From contig CAYOHP010000004.1 in the NCBI GenBank assembly GCA_964403795.1, positions 1-64,000 of the forward strand: DNA of 64,000 bases, written 5' to 3'. This stretch comes from CAYOHP01 sp964403795 [NCBI: uncultured bacterium]. GTDB lineage: Bacteria > Muiribacteriota > UBA6191 > CAZXTJ01. Below the pieces are notes generated by a model. The model saw only the letters and a program-made list of their open reading frames with translations, searched no databases and was not told the DNA's origin. Below, piece after piece: positions 1 through 8,000 of this stretch. The position numbers were made by a program, and so were the translations under genes. How positions within the stretch are numbered: position 1 is the stretch's first letter; each line of letters opens with the position of its first letter.

Positions 1-433
1 ACTCCGAGTCCCGCCGGGCCAGGTAGTCGTTGACGGTGACCAGGTGGGCGCCCTTGCCGGAGAGGGCGTTCAAGTAGATGGGCAGCGTGGCGACCAGGGT
101 CTTGCCCTCGCCGGTCTTCATCTCGGCGATCATCCCCTGGTGGAGGACGTAGCCGCCGATCATCTGGACGTCGTAGTGCCGCATCGACAGGACCCGCCCG
201 GCGGCCTCCCGGACCACCGCGAAGGCCTCGGGCAGGACGTCGTCGAGGGCGGCTCCGTCGGCGATGCGATTGCGGAACTCGTTGGTCTTGTTCTGGAGGT
301 CCCGGTCCGAGAGCTTCTTCAGCTTGGGCTCGAGGTCGGTGATGTCGGACAGGATCGGCTCGACCCGGCGCAGGAACCTCGTGTTGTAGTCCGGGACGAA
401 GAACCGGAAGGCCCGGGTCAGTGCTTCGAACAT
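1..433 (-). CDS. secA: Preprotein translocase ATPase SecA, N-terminal part (cut by window edge)
   Basis: SecA is the ATPase motor that drives unfolded preproteins through SecYEG in the inner membrane. The first 144 residues are visible and the rest lies beyond the window. They contain the SecA Walker A segment MKTGEGKT at residues 105-112 and the conserved [11 protein letters not shown] stretch near residue 140, both diagnostic of the family. The ATG at 433 gives the usual SecA N-terminus ([12 protein letters not shown]). The ribosome binding site is weak (AGAGGCG). It follows hpf on the same strand after about 115 bases, so cotranscription is possible. The truncation comes from the window edge, not the gene. 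Confidence 0.96.
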   Translation of the reverse strand, partial: MFEALTRAFRFFVPDYNTRFLRRVEPILSDITDLEPKLKKLSDRDLQNKTNEFRNRIADGAALDDVLPEAFAVVREAAGRVLSMRHYDVQMIGGYVLHQGMIAEMKTGEGKTLVATLPIYLNALSGKGAHLVTVNDYLARRDSE

Positions 434-549
434 CTCGGGGATTCGCCTCTCGTGAACGGGCTCACCCTACCCCCGTCCGGACATCGAAGTCCATGAGGGC
501 AGGGGGAAGGCCACCAGCCCGCCCCCCGGCCTCCAAGGGAGGCCCCGGA

Positions 550-1143
550 CTACCTCGCGCCGCTCTTGGCTTCGATCCATCCGATGGCGCCGTCGGGGCG
601 CTTGTACACCACGCCGAGCGCATTGGTCTCGATGTTCGAGAACACCACGAAGTTCTGGTTCAGCTCCTGGAGCTGGAGGGAGGCTTCCTCCACGGTCAGC
701 GGCTGGAGCACGAAGTCGGACTCGCGGACGATGTTGACCGCTTCTTCCTCGGCCTCGTGGTCGACCTGGAAGACCGAGTGGGTGGCGGCCGCGCCCTCCT
801 TGCCCTCGGCCCGGGCGCCCTTGCCGCCCTTGGTGCGCCGGTGGCGGTTGTCCCGGAGCTTCTGCTTGTAGCGCTTCAGCTGCTTCTCGAGCTTGTCGAC
901 CACGGCCTGGATCGAGGCGTACATATCGATCGCCTTGGCCTCGGCGTGCAGGACCGCACCGTTGGCCCAGAGGGTGGCCTCCGCCACCTGGTTCTCCTTG
1001 GAGGCGCCCTCGGTGACCCGGAGGACCAGGTCGACCTCGATGACCTGGTCGAAGTACTTCTTCAGGTGCTCGAGCTTCTCGTGCGCGAAATCCTTGAGCG
1101 GCTGGGTCAGGTCGAAGTGCCGCGCGCTGACGATGATCTTCAC
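550..1143 (-). CDS. hpf: Long-form ribosome hibernation promoting factor (HPF/YfiA family)
   Basis: Long HPF binds the 30S subunit and pairs 70S ribosomes into inactive 100S dimers during slow growth or stress. The N-terminal domain (VKIIVSARHFD, then a Lys-rich helix and KQKLRDNRHR) matches the ribosome-binding S30AE domain. After a charged linker at about residues 115-140, the C-terminal domain (NIVRESDFVLQPLTVEEA ... VVYKRPDGAIGWIE) is the dimerisation module that marks the long form. The product has 197 residues, usual for long HPF. GTG was chosen as start because it opens the conserved domain and follows an AGGA-type ribosome binding site. It lies between fabH and secA on the same strand. 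A possible -10 (TACGAT, plus-strand positions 1282-1287) lies upstream, without a clear -35. Confidence 0.95.
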   Translation of the reverse strand: MKIIVSARHFDLTQPLKDFAHEKLEHLKKYFDQVIEVDLVLRVTEGASKENQVAEATLWANGAVLHAEAKAIDMYASIQAVVDKLEKQLKRYKQKLRDNRHRRTKGGKGARAEGKEGAAATHSVFQVDHEAEEEAVNIVRESDFVLQPLTVEEASLQLQELNQNFVVFSNIETNALGVVYKRPDGAIGWIEAKSGAR

Positions 1144-1388
1144 GGTCGAGTCCTGCCTCTCCGGTGGGCCCGGTCCGAGCCCCGGGCTGATGCCCGGTCG
1201 GCTCCTCGTGCCTGGGGGTCCGCGCCAGGGCCCAGGCCAATCCCATGGACCGTCGGCGGGACGCCGGGGCCCTCCGCGGCAATCGTACCACCGGTCCCGG
1301 CTGCCTGCACGACCGCATTCCGGAGGGTGGGACCGGATCCCGGGCACCCTCGCCGGGGGCCCGGGGGGGCGGTGGCGGCCTTCCCGGA

Positions 1389-2432
1389 TCAGACCCGGTA
1401 GAGGGCCGCTCCCCAGTTCAATCCGCTGCCCAGGGCCACGAACCCCACCAGGCTGCCCGGCTTCAGGTCCCTGGCGGTGCGGGCCTCGTGGAAGGCCATG
1501 GGCAGGGTGGCGGCGGTGGTGTTCCCGTACTTCTGGATGTTGTTGTAGACCTTGTCGTCGGGGAGCCCGAGCTTGCCCTGCACCATCTCGTTGATGCGCA
1601 GGTTGGCCTGGTGCATCACCAGCAGGTCGAGATCGCCGATCCCCAGGCCATTGCGCTCCAGGATCGCCAGCATGGCCTCGGGCATCAGGGTCGAGGCCAC
1701 CCGGAAGACCTCCCGGCCCTTCACGATCGGGACCCGGTCGAGCCGGTTCGAGGTGTCGGGGATGTAGGGGCGGTAGGCGCTGCCGGCGGACGGGGTGTGC
1801 ATCTTGTCCCAGTTCCGGCCGTCGGTGAAGACCGTCACGTCGATCAGGCCCCGGTCGCCTCCGGCCTCGCCCCGGAGCACGAAGGCCCCGGCCCCGTCGC
1901 CGAAGATCACGGTGCGGTCCCGGACCTCGGTATTGGCCTGGAAGTCGGCCTCGGACACGGTGGCGTCGCCCAGCACCGCGTCCCAGTCCCAGGGCATGAA
2001 CCCGGCGTGGACCTCGGCGCCCACCACCAGCACGGTCCTCCGCTGCCCGCAGCGGATCAGGGCGTCGGCGACTTGCATCCCGTAGAGGAAGCCGGCGCAC
2101 TGCTGGCGGATGTCGAGCACCGGCACCCGATCCAGCCCGAACTTGCCCTGGAACTCCGAGCCGGCACCCGGGAAGTAGTGGTCGGGGGTCATGGTGGCGA
2201 AGACCACGTAGTCGATCTCGGCCTTGTCGATCCCGGCGTCGCGCACCGCGGCCTCGGCGGCCGGCACCGCCATGTCGGAGGTGCCCAGGCCCGGGGAAGC
2301 GAAGCGGCGCTCCTCGATGCCGGTGCGCTGGCGGATCCATTCGTCGCTGGTGTCCATGACGCGGGAGAGCCTGGCGTTGGGGACCACGTTGGGCGGGACG
2401 TACATGCCGGTTCCCGAGAAGACGGTGCGCAT
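1389..2432 (-). CDS. fabH: Beta-ketoacyl-ACP synthase III (FabH-type)
   Basis: FabH starts fatty acid synthesis by condensing acyl-CoA with malonyl-ACP in the cytoplasm. The product has 347 residues, normal for the family. All three catalytic residues are visible at near-canonical places: Cys112 in QQCAGF, His274 in MHQANLRI and Asn304 in KYGNTTAATLP. The C-terminal GSGLNWGAALY is the usual closing motif. Start ATG at 2432 follows GGAAGG by eight bases; the frame stays open 21 codons further upstream, but those codons have no support. The cysteine context is QQC rather than the common AAC, so a specialised thiolase-like ketosynthase (secondary lipid or polyketide starter) is possible. No other fab genes are nearby. 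Confidence 0.92.
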   Translation of the reverse strand: MRTVFSGTGMYVPPNVVPNARLSRVMDTSDEWIRQRTGIEERRFASPGLGTSDMAVPAAEAAVRDAGIDKAEIDYVVFATMTPDHYFPGAGSEFQGKFGLDRVPVLDIRQQCAGFLYGMQVADALIRCGQRRTVLVVGAEVHAGFMPWDWDAVLGDATVSEADFQANTEVRDRTVIFGDGAGAFVLRGEAGGDRGLIDVTVFTDGRNWDKMHTPSAGSAYRPYIPDTSNRLDRVPIVKGREVFRVASTLMPEAMLAILERNGLGIGDLDLLVMHQANLRINEMVQGKLGLPDDKVYNNIQKYGNTTAATLPMAFHEARTARDLKPGSLVGFVALGSGLNWGAALYRV

Positions 2433-2641
2433 GGAGACGGCCTTCCGATCTGCCGGTCCGGGCCGCTCGGGGCCGGGGGGCCGGGAGGTGGACACGATAC
2501 CCCAGATCGGGGCGCGGTGCGCGGCAAGTGCCAGCGGTGGCTAGCCCACTTGCCAGGGGCCGGGTCGGGGAGGCCGAGACCAGGCGGATCGGGGCTGGGC
2601 ACGGCTCTTGCTGCCATCGACTCACGATCCCGGAGGTACCG

Positions 2642-4246
2642 ATGCGAGGACACGGCCGCAGCCGGAGCGCCCCTGGCTCCGCCAGGGGGATCCACTCTGG
2701 AGGAGACCCGATGGGCCTCCTCCAGAGCGGCAGCCCTACGGGCTGCTGGGCTTGGCTTGGGGGGCGAACCCCCAAACCCCCGAGCGGGCAGGCTCCCCTC
2801 GAGGAGCCAGGCGGAGGCCGTCGCAAGCGAGCCCCTTGCGGGCGACCTGCAGGCTCACGGTGGGCCGGCTGGCTGCCGCTGCCGCTGCCGCTGGCGCTGG
2901 CGATGGCGATGACGATGACGGCTGGTCCGGGCCCCGGTCGCGCAGAGGAGGTGGCCCCCGCTCCCGTTGGGATCGAAGGCGACGGGGGCCGGTCGGGGTC
3001 GGAGGAGGCCCTGCCGGAGACGCGGCTCCCGGCCTTCCACCTGATCCCCGATCCTGTCGATGTCGATGCCGAAGGACGCCCGCGGCCGTTGGGCGACCGG
3101 GTCCCGGTGGTCGTCGTCCACGGGTACTCCAGGCTCTACGTGAACCTCCTGGAGCTGGCGGCCTCGGAGACCTGGCGCCCGTTCCGGGCGGCGCTCGCCG
3201 AGGCGACCGGTCGGGATCCGGCCAGCACCGCCGCCATGAAGGTGTTCTACTACCACTACCGGCCGGTCGAGCCGTATCCGGTGCTGGCCCGGCAGATGGC
3301 GGAACGGCTCAGGGACGAGCTCCTGGTCCGGCAAGGGGCGCGCCGGGTGGTGTTCCTGGCCCACTCGGCGGGCACCTTGATGGCGCGCTACGCCTCGGCC
3401 GAGCCCGGATTCGGGGATCGGGTGGCCGGGATCGTGACCCTGGCGGGGATCCACCGGGGCTCGGTGCAGGCCAGCCTGGTGGCAGCCCGCGATCTCGACC
3501 GTCGCCCCGGGGTGACCCGGGAACACCTGAGGCTGCTCGACGCCCGTCGGCGCGGCAACGGCGTCGACCCGCGGGTCTGGGCGAGCGATCCGGGAGAACG
3601 GATCGCCTGTCGCGACGACCCCGCCTGCCGGGTCCTCGAGAGCCTGGCCTTCGACAACTTCGACGGCACCATCACGCCCGAGGACATCCGGGATTTCGGG
3701 ATGATCGAGAACACCCCGCTCCGGACCTTCAACGAGCGGGATCCGCGGGTGGGGCGGATCTACGCCTACCATGGCGACGTCTCCGACCTCGGCGAGGAGC
3801 CGGTCCCGCCGCCGCTCCTGGAGCGGGTGAACCTCTTCGGGAACCGGGAGCCGGCACCCCGGGAGATGCGTCCCACCCCCGACGAGCGGGAGCGCCGGGC
3901 GATCGAGGCGGTGAACCCGCGCTGGAGGAACGTCGACCCGATCGTCCACTACGCCTCCGGCACCTTCGCCGAGAGCCATTGCGAATTGGGGGCCTGCCGC
4001 ACCTGGCCCGACCTGGACCACGTCTCCATCCTCCGCGATCCTCGAGTGATGGCCCAGGTGGTGAGGGATCTGGGCACCCTGGCGGAGCTGGCCCGCCGGG
4101 GTCGGGAGGACGAGCTGCCGACCGAGCTCGGGAAGCTGTGGCGCGCCTCGGTGGCGGTGGTCGGGGAGCTGGCCCGTCCCTGGTCGGGACTGGTTCCCCG
4201 GGAACCGCTCAGGTCCCTCGGTCTCTACGGCCTCGGGGTCGAGTAG
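2642..4246 (+). CDS. Secreted alpha/beta-hydrolase, lipase-like
   Basis: Probable exported lipase or esterase. After the signal peptide, VVVVHGYSRLY gives the oxyanion-hole HG motif and VFLAHSAGTLMARY carries the nucleophile Ser in a G/A-H-S-x-G elbow. DLDHVSILRD near the C-terminus can supply the catalytic His. A Cys-containing loop (RDDPACRV) suggests an extracytoplasmic protein. The ATG at 2642 has a strong GGAGG five bases upstream. The hydrophobic signal core (LPLPLPLALAMAMTM) begins only about 78 codons later, and the codons between are encoded by a chain of hairpins (2670-2846). If the ATG at 2903 were used, most of the signal core would be lost. In-frame insertion of a palindromic cassette into the signal-peptide n-region is the simplest reading. 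Confidence 0.8.
   Translation: MRGHGRSRSAPGSARGIHSGGDPMGLLQSGSPTGCWAWLGGRTPKPPSGQAPLEEPGGGRRKRAPCGRPAGSRWAGWLPLPLPLALAMAMTMTAGPGPGRAEEVAPAPVGIEGDGGRSGSEEALPETRLPAFHLIPDPVDVDAEGRPRPLGDRVPVVVVHGYSRLYVNLLELAASETWRPFRAALAEATGRDPASTAAMKVFYYHYRPVEPYPVLARQMAERLRDELLVRQGARRVVFLAHSAGTLMARYASAEPGFGDRVAGIVTLAGIHRGSVQASLVAARDLDRRPGVTREHLRLLDARRRGNGVDPRVWASDPGERIACRDDPACRVLESLAFDNFDGTITPEDIRDFGMIENTPLRTFNERDPRVGRIYAYHGDVSDLGEEPVPPPLLERVNLFGNREPAPREMRPTPDERERRAIEAVNPRWRNVDPIVHYASGTFAESHCELGACRTWPDLDHVSILRDPRVMAQVVRDLGTLAELARRGREDELPTELGKLWRASVAVVGELARPWSGLVPREPLRSLGLYGLGVE
2670..2846. repeat. Chain of six consecutive hairpins (palindromic cassette)
   Basis: Six inverted repeats follow each other with almost no spacer. 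2670-2677/2681-2688 has 8 bp and a 3-base loop. 2695-2705/2717-2727 has 11 bp and extends inward with CCC-GAT-GGG. 2730-2736/2740-2746 has 7 bp and loop TAC. 2757-2763/2769-2775 has 7 bp. 2791-2796/2803-2808 has 6 bp. 2822-2827/2835-2840 has 6 bp plus an outer extension. All stems are perfect. The chain lies just after the start codon and ribosome binding site of the lipase-like gene, and it stays open in that gene's frame. Confidence 0.8.
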
Positions 4247-4381
4247 GGGAAGGCCGGGAGCCGCGCCCCGGGGCGGGTGTCGGGGGACCCGGTCCGCCCG
4301 GTCCGCTCTGGCCGGGTCGGCTCCCACCGGCTACTGTCCCGCTTGCGGGCGAGCTGCTGACGCAACACATGGAGGGCGGAC

Positions 4382-4969
4382 ATGGCGGGCAAGGTCGTGA
4401 AGGGTGCGCTCTGCGGTGGGCTGGTGCTCTGGCTGTGGAGCTTCGTGTACTGGGCGGTCTCGGGGATCCCGATCAAGGGCCTGACCGAGTTCAAGGACGA
4501 GGGGGCGGTCGAGAGGGTGCTCAAGGAGAACGCCCCGACCCCCGGGTACTACGTGATCCCTACCGCCTACACCCCCAAGGGACTCGACCCCGGGACCTTC
4601 GCCGAGGCGCGGATGAAGAAGATCTCCTCGGAGTTCTTCTTCGCCGGCTCGGTCCATGTCGGGGGCCTGGGGTCGCTGGGCGGCCAGATGCTCCGCTCCA
4701 TCGCCGGGAACCTGGTCTCGGCAGGGATCGCCACCCTGCTCCTGCTGCAGACCGCGGGCCTCGGCTTCCGTGGCCGGGTACTCTTCGTGGAAGGGCTGGC
4801 CTTGATTTCCTGGACGGTGGCTGCCTGGCCCATGTCGGTCTGGTGGGGGATGCCGTGCGGGTTCGTCCTGCTCCAGTTGCTCGATTTCCTGGTCGGCTGG
4901 GGCCTGGCCGGTATGGTCCTCGCCAGGGTGGTCGGCGATTCCGGCGGTCCCGGGGGCCCGACGCCGTAG
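4382..4969 (+). CDS. Small integral membrane protein of unknown function
   Basis: I do not recognise the family. The 195-residue product has an N-terminal membrane segment (residues about 9-28), a soluble stretch of about 60 residues containing YYVIPTAYTPKGLDPGTF and KKISSEFFFAG, then three further hydrophobic segments between about residues 105 and 185. The ATG at 4382 follows GGAGGGCGG by a few bases, a good ribosome binding site. It runs in the same direction as the lipase-like gene 135 bases upstream and converges on the giant TPR gene. A perfect hairpin lies just past its stop. No catalytic motif is visible. Confidence 0.8.
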   Translation: MAGKVVKGALCGGLVLWLWSFVYWAVSGIPIKGLTEFKDEGAVERVLKENAPTPGYYVIPTAYTPKGLDPGTFAEARMKKISSEFFFAGSVHVGGLGSLGGQMLRSIAGNLVSAGIATLLLLQTAGLGFRGRVLFVEGLALISWTVAAWPMSVWWGMPCGFVLLQLLDFLVGWGLAGMVLARVVGDSGGPGGPTP

Positions 4970-4983
4970 CCGCGGACGAGTCC

Positions 4984-5003
4984 CCTGGAACCGAGGTTCC
5001 AGG
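4984..5003. terminator. Hairpin between convergent genes, likely bidirectional terminator
   Basis: A perfect 9-bp inverted repeat (CCTGGAACC at 4984-4992, GGTTCCAGG at 4995-5003) fills the 37-base gap between two convergent stop codons. There is no T-tract, as is common in very GC-rich genomes, so termination is inferred from position and symmetry. Confidence 0.6.
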
Positions 5004-5006
5004 CTC

Positions 5007-8000
5007 CTAGGCTGCCTGGCCGTTGGCCGCCAGGTAGGCCCGGGCCGCCTTGCTCTCGTTGGAGCGGGGCGGGGCCAGCTGGAGCAGACGCTCGAAGCAG
5101 GCCTCGGCCAGGTGCTTCTCGCCGAGGTCCCGGTAGGCCCGGGCCAGGGTGTGGAGCGCCGGGAGGTCGCCCGGATCCACCTGGACCGCCCGCTTCAGGC
5201 ATTCGATGGCGCGGGCCCTGAGCCCGACCCGGGCGAAGAGCAGCCCCAGCTCGCGCTGGGCATCGCCCGACCCCGGCTCGAGCTCCACCGCCCGCTCGAA
5301 GGCGCTCCTGGCCGCCTCGGTCTCGCCCTGGCCCGAGAGGGCCCGGCCCAGTCCGAGCTGGAGGTCCGAGAGGTAGGGATTGGCCTTGGACGCGTCCTGA
5401 TAGACGGCGCGGGCCTTGTCCCACTGGCCGGCTTCCAGGTAGGCGGCGCCCAGGCGGCGGGCGGCGTCGACCCGGCCCGGATCGAGGTCGGCCGCCCGTT
5501 CCAGCGCGGTGATGCTGCCGGCGGCGTCCCCCTTGGCGGCCCGGGCATCGGCCATGGTCATCCACAGGCGGGCCGAGCGGGGCGCCTTCTCCATGGCCGC
5601 CACCAGTACCTGGAGGGCGTCCCCGGCCTGGCCCTTCTCGAGCCTGGCCCGGGCCAGTTCCTCGGCCAGGGCCTCGGGGGTCCCGAAGATCGCCAGGTGG
5701 CGGTCGAGGCAGGTGCGGGCCTGCCGGTCCATGCCGGCGGCGAGCAGCGAGCGTCCCAGGGTCTCCAGGATCGCCGGCTCCTCCGGCCAGCTCGCCAGGT
5801 AGCCCTTGGCGTGGTGGACGGCGGCCGCGTGGTCGCCGGCCTCGAAGGCGATCTCGACCAGTTCGCGGGCCGCCGACCGGCCCATGCTGCGGGGCACGGC
5901 TTCCAGCAGCCGGCGGGCGTTCCCCGGCTCGCCGAGCTTGCGGAGCACCCGGGCCAGTTCCACCCGGATCTCGCCGGCCAGGTTGGCGTCGGGCTTCACG
6001 CCCAGCGCGGTCTCGAGCGCTTCCCTGGCCTTGGCCGGCGCTCCCGCGGCGAGCCGGGTCCGTCCCAGGAGCAGGTGGATCCGGGGATCCGCGGGGCGGA
6101 GCCGGGCCGCGGTCTCGCAGGCGTCGAGGGCTTCCCGGGTCCGCTCCATGGCGTGGGCCGTCTCGGCCAGGCCGCGCCAGGCGTCGGCCCGGTCGGGCTT
6201 CTGTTCGGTGGCCCTCCGGTAGGCGTGGGAGGCGTCGGGGACCCGGCCCCGGGCGATCTCGATGTGGCCGAGCAGGACCCAGGTCTCGTCGCTCCCGGGT
6301 TCGAGTTCGAGGCAGCGCTCGAGGGCGTCGGCGGCCTCGTCGAAGCGGGTGCAGGCGGAGGCGGCCCGGGCGAATTCGCGGAGGTCGGCGGCCGAGGCGG
6401 CGCCGATCTCGCGTAGCGCCGAGAGCACCTCGACGGAGCGGGCCGGGTCGCCGTCGGCGGCCGCCGCCTTGGCGAGCAGGCGGTAGCCGGCGTCGTCCTC
6501 GGGCCGGGCCGCCAGGTAGGCCTCGCCGAGCTCGCGGGCGATCTTGGGGTTGCCGCGCCGGAGCGCCAGGCGCATCCCCGGCGGGTGGCTGCGCTCGTCG
6601 CAACCGAGGCGGGCGGCTTCCCGATAGGCCATCAGGGCGGCGTCCTCCCGGCCCACCGCTTCGTTGGCGGCGGCGGCCACCAGCAGGAGCTCGCGATCGG
6701 TGGCCTCCCGGGTGAGTCCGTCCTTGGCCCAGGCGAGGGCCTGGTCGTGATTCCCCTCGGCGAGTTCGATCCGGGCCAGGTGGCGGCGGGCCACCTGGTT
6801 CGACGGGTCGCCCCGGACGGCGGCCTCCAGATGGGGTCGGGCCGCGGCCTGGCTGCCTTCCATCAGACCGAGCAGACCCAGGTGGAAGTGGGCCACCGGG
6901 TGCCCGGCCACCTGGTCGAGGACCTTCTCGAGCATGCGGCGGGAGGCCGGGTAGCTGCCCAGGCGGAAGTGGCAAATCCCCATCTGGAGCTGGGCTTCGA
7001 GGTCGTGGGGATTGCGGGAGAGGGCCAGGCCGAGGAGGTCGCGAGCGAGCTGGGGATCGCCGCCCTCGAGCTTCTGGCGGGCGAGCTTCAGGGGCATCCC
7101 TGGGAAGACGTCGGCGGAGCGCTCGAGCATGGGCCAGGCCGCACCCATGTCGCGGCGGCGGAGCAGCAGGTCGACGAGCTGGGTGCGGGCCTCCTCGCCG
7201 TCCTCGCACTCGACCAGCTCGCCGATCCGGCGGGCGGCCGCGGTGAGGTCGCCCTGGGCCTCGTGGAGCTTGGCCAGCGAGCGCAGGGCCGGGGCCCGGC
7301 GGGTCGAGATCTCGAGGTAGCGCTCCAGGATCCGGGCGGCCTCCTTGGGGCGGCCCTCGGCGATGTGGATCTCGGCCAGTTCGAGGTAGGCCGGCTCCCG
7401 GGTCGGGTCGAGTTCGAGGGCGTTGCCGAGCGACTCGGCGGCTTCGGAGCGGCGACCGGTGGCGGAGAGCGCCTGGGCCATCAGGAGGTGGCCCTCGGCG
7501 TCCCGGGGTTCCCGTACCAGGTAGCCGGAGAGGGCCGAGAGGGCTGCTTCGGGCCTTCCCGAGCCGAGGTGGGCGGCGGCCTGGATCCGGAAGAACACCG
7601 GCTCGCGGCCGGGGAGTTCGAGCCCGTGGGCGGCATCGGCCAGGGCCGCGTCGAAGTAGCGGCGGGCCAGGTGGAGCTCGGCGCGTTCCCGGAGCAGCTC
7701 CAGGTGATCGGGGTCGATCCTGAGCCCCCGGTGGGCCGCCACTTCGGCCGCGGTCAGGTCGCCCAGCGTGCGCTTGGAACGGGCGAGCACCGCCAGGGCC
7801 GGGAGGTTGTCGGGCTCGACCTCCAGCATGGCGGTGGCCAGCTCGGAGGCCTTGGCGTGGTTGCCGAGCCGGGCGTGGGCCTCGGCCTTGGCGACCCGGA
7901 GGACCGGGTCGGTACCAGGCAGGAAGGGCGAGCCGGGCCAGGTGTCGACCACCTTGCGGTACTCGCCCTGCTCGAACCAGCAGGCCGCCAGCTCGGCCAC

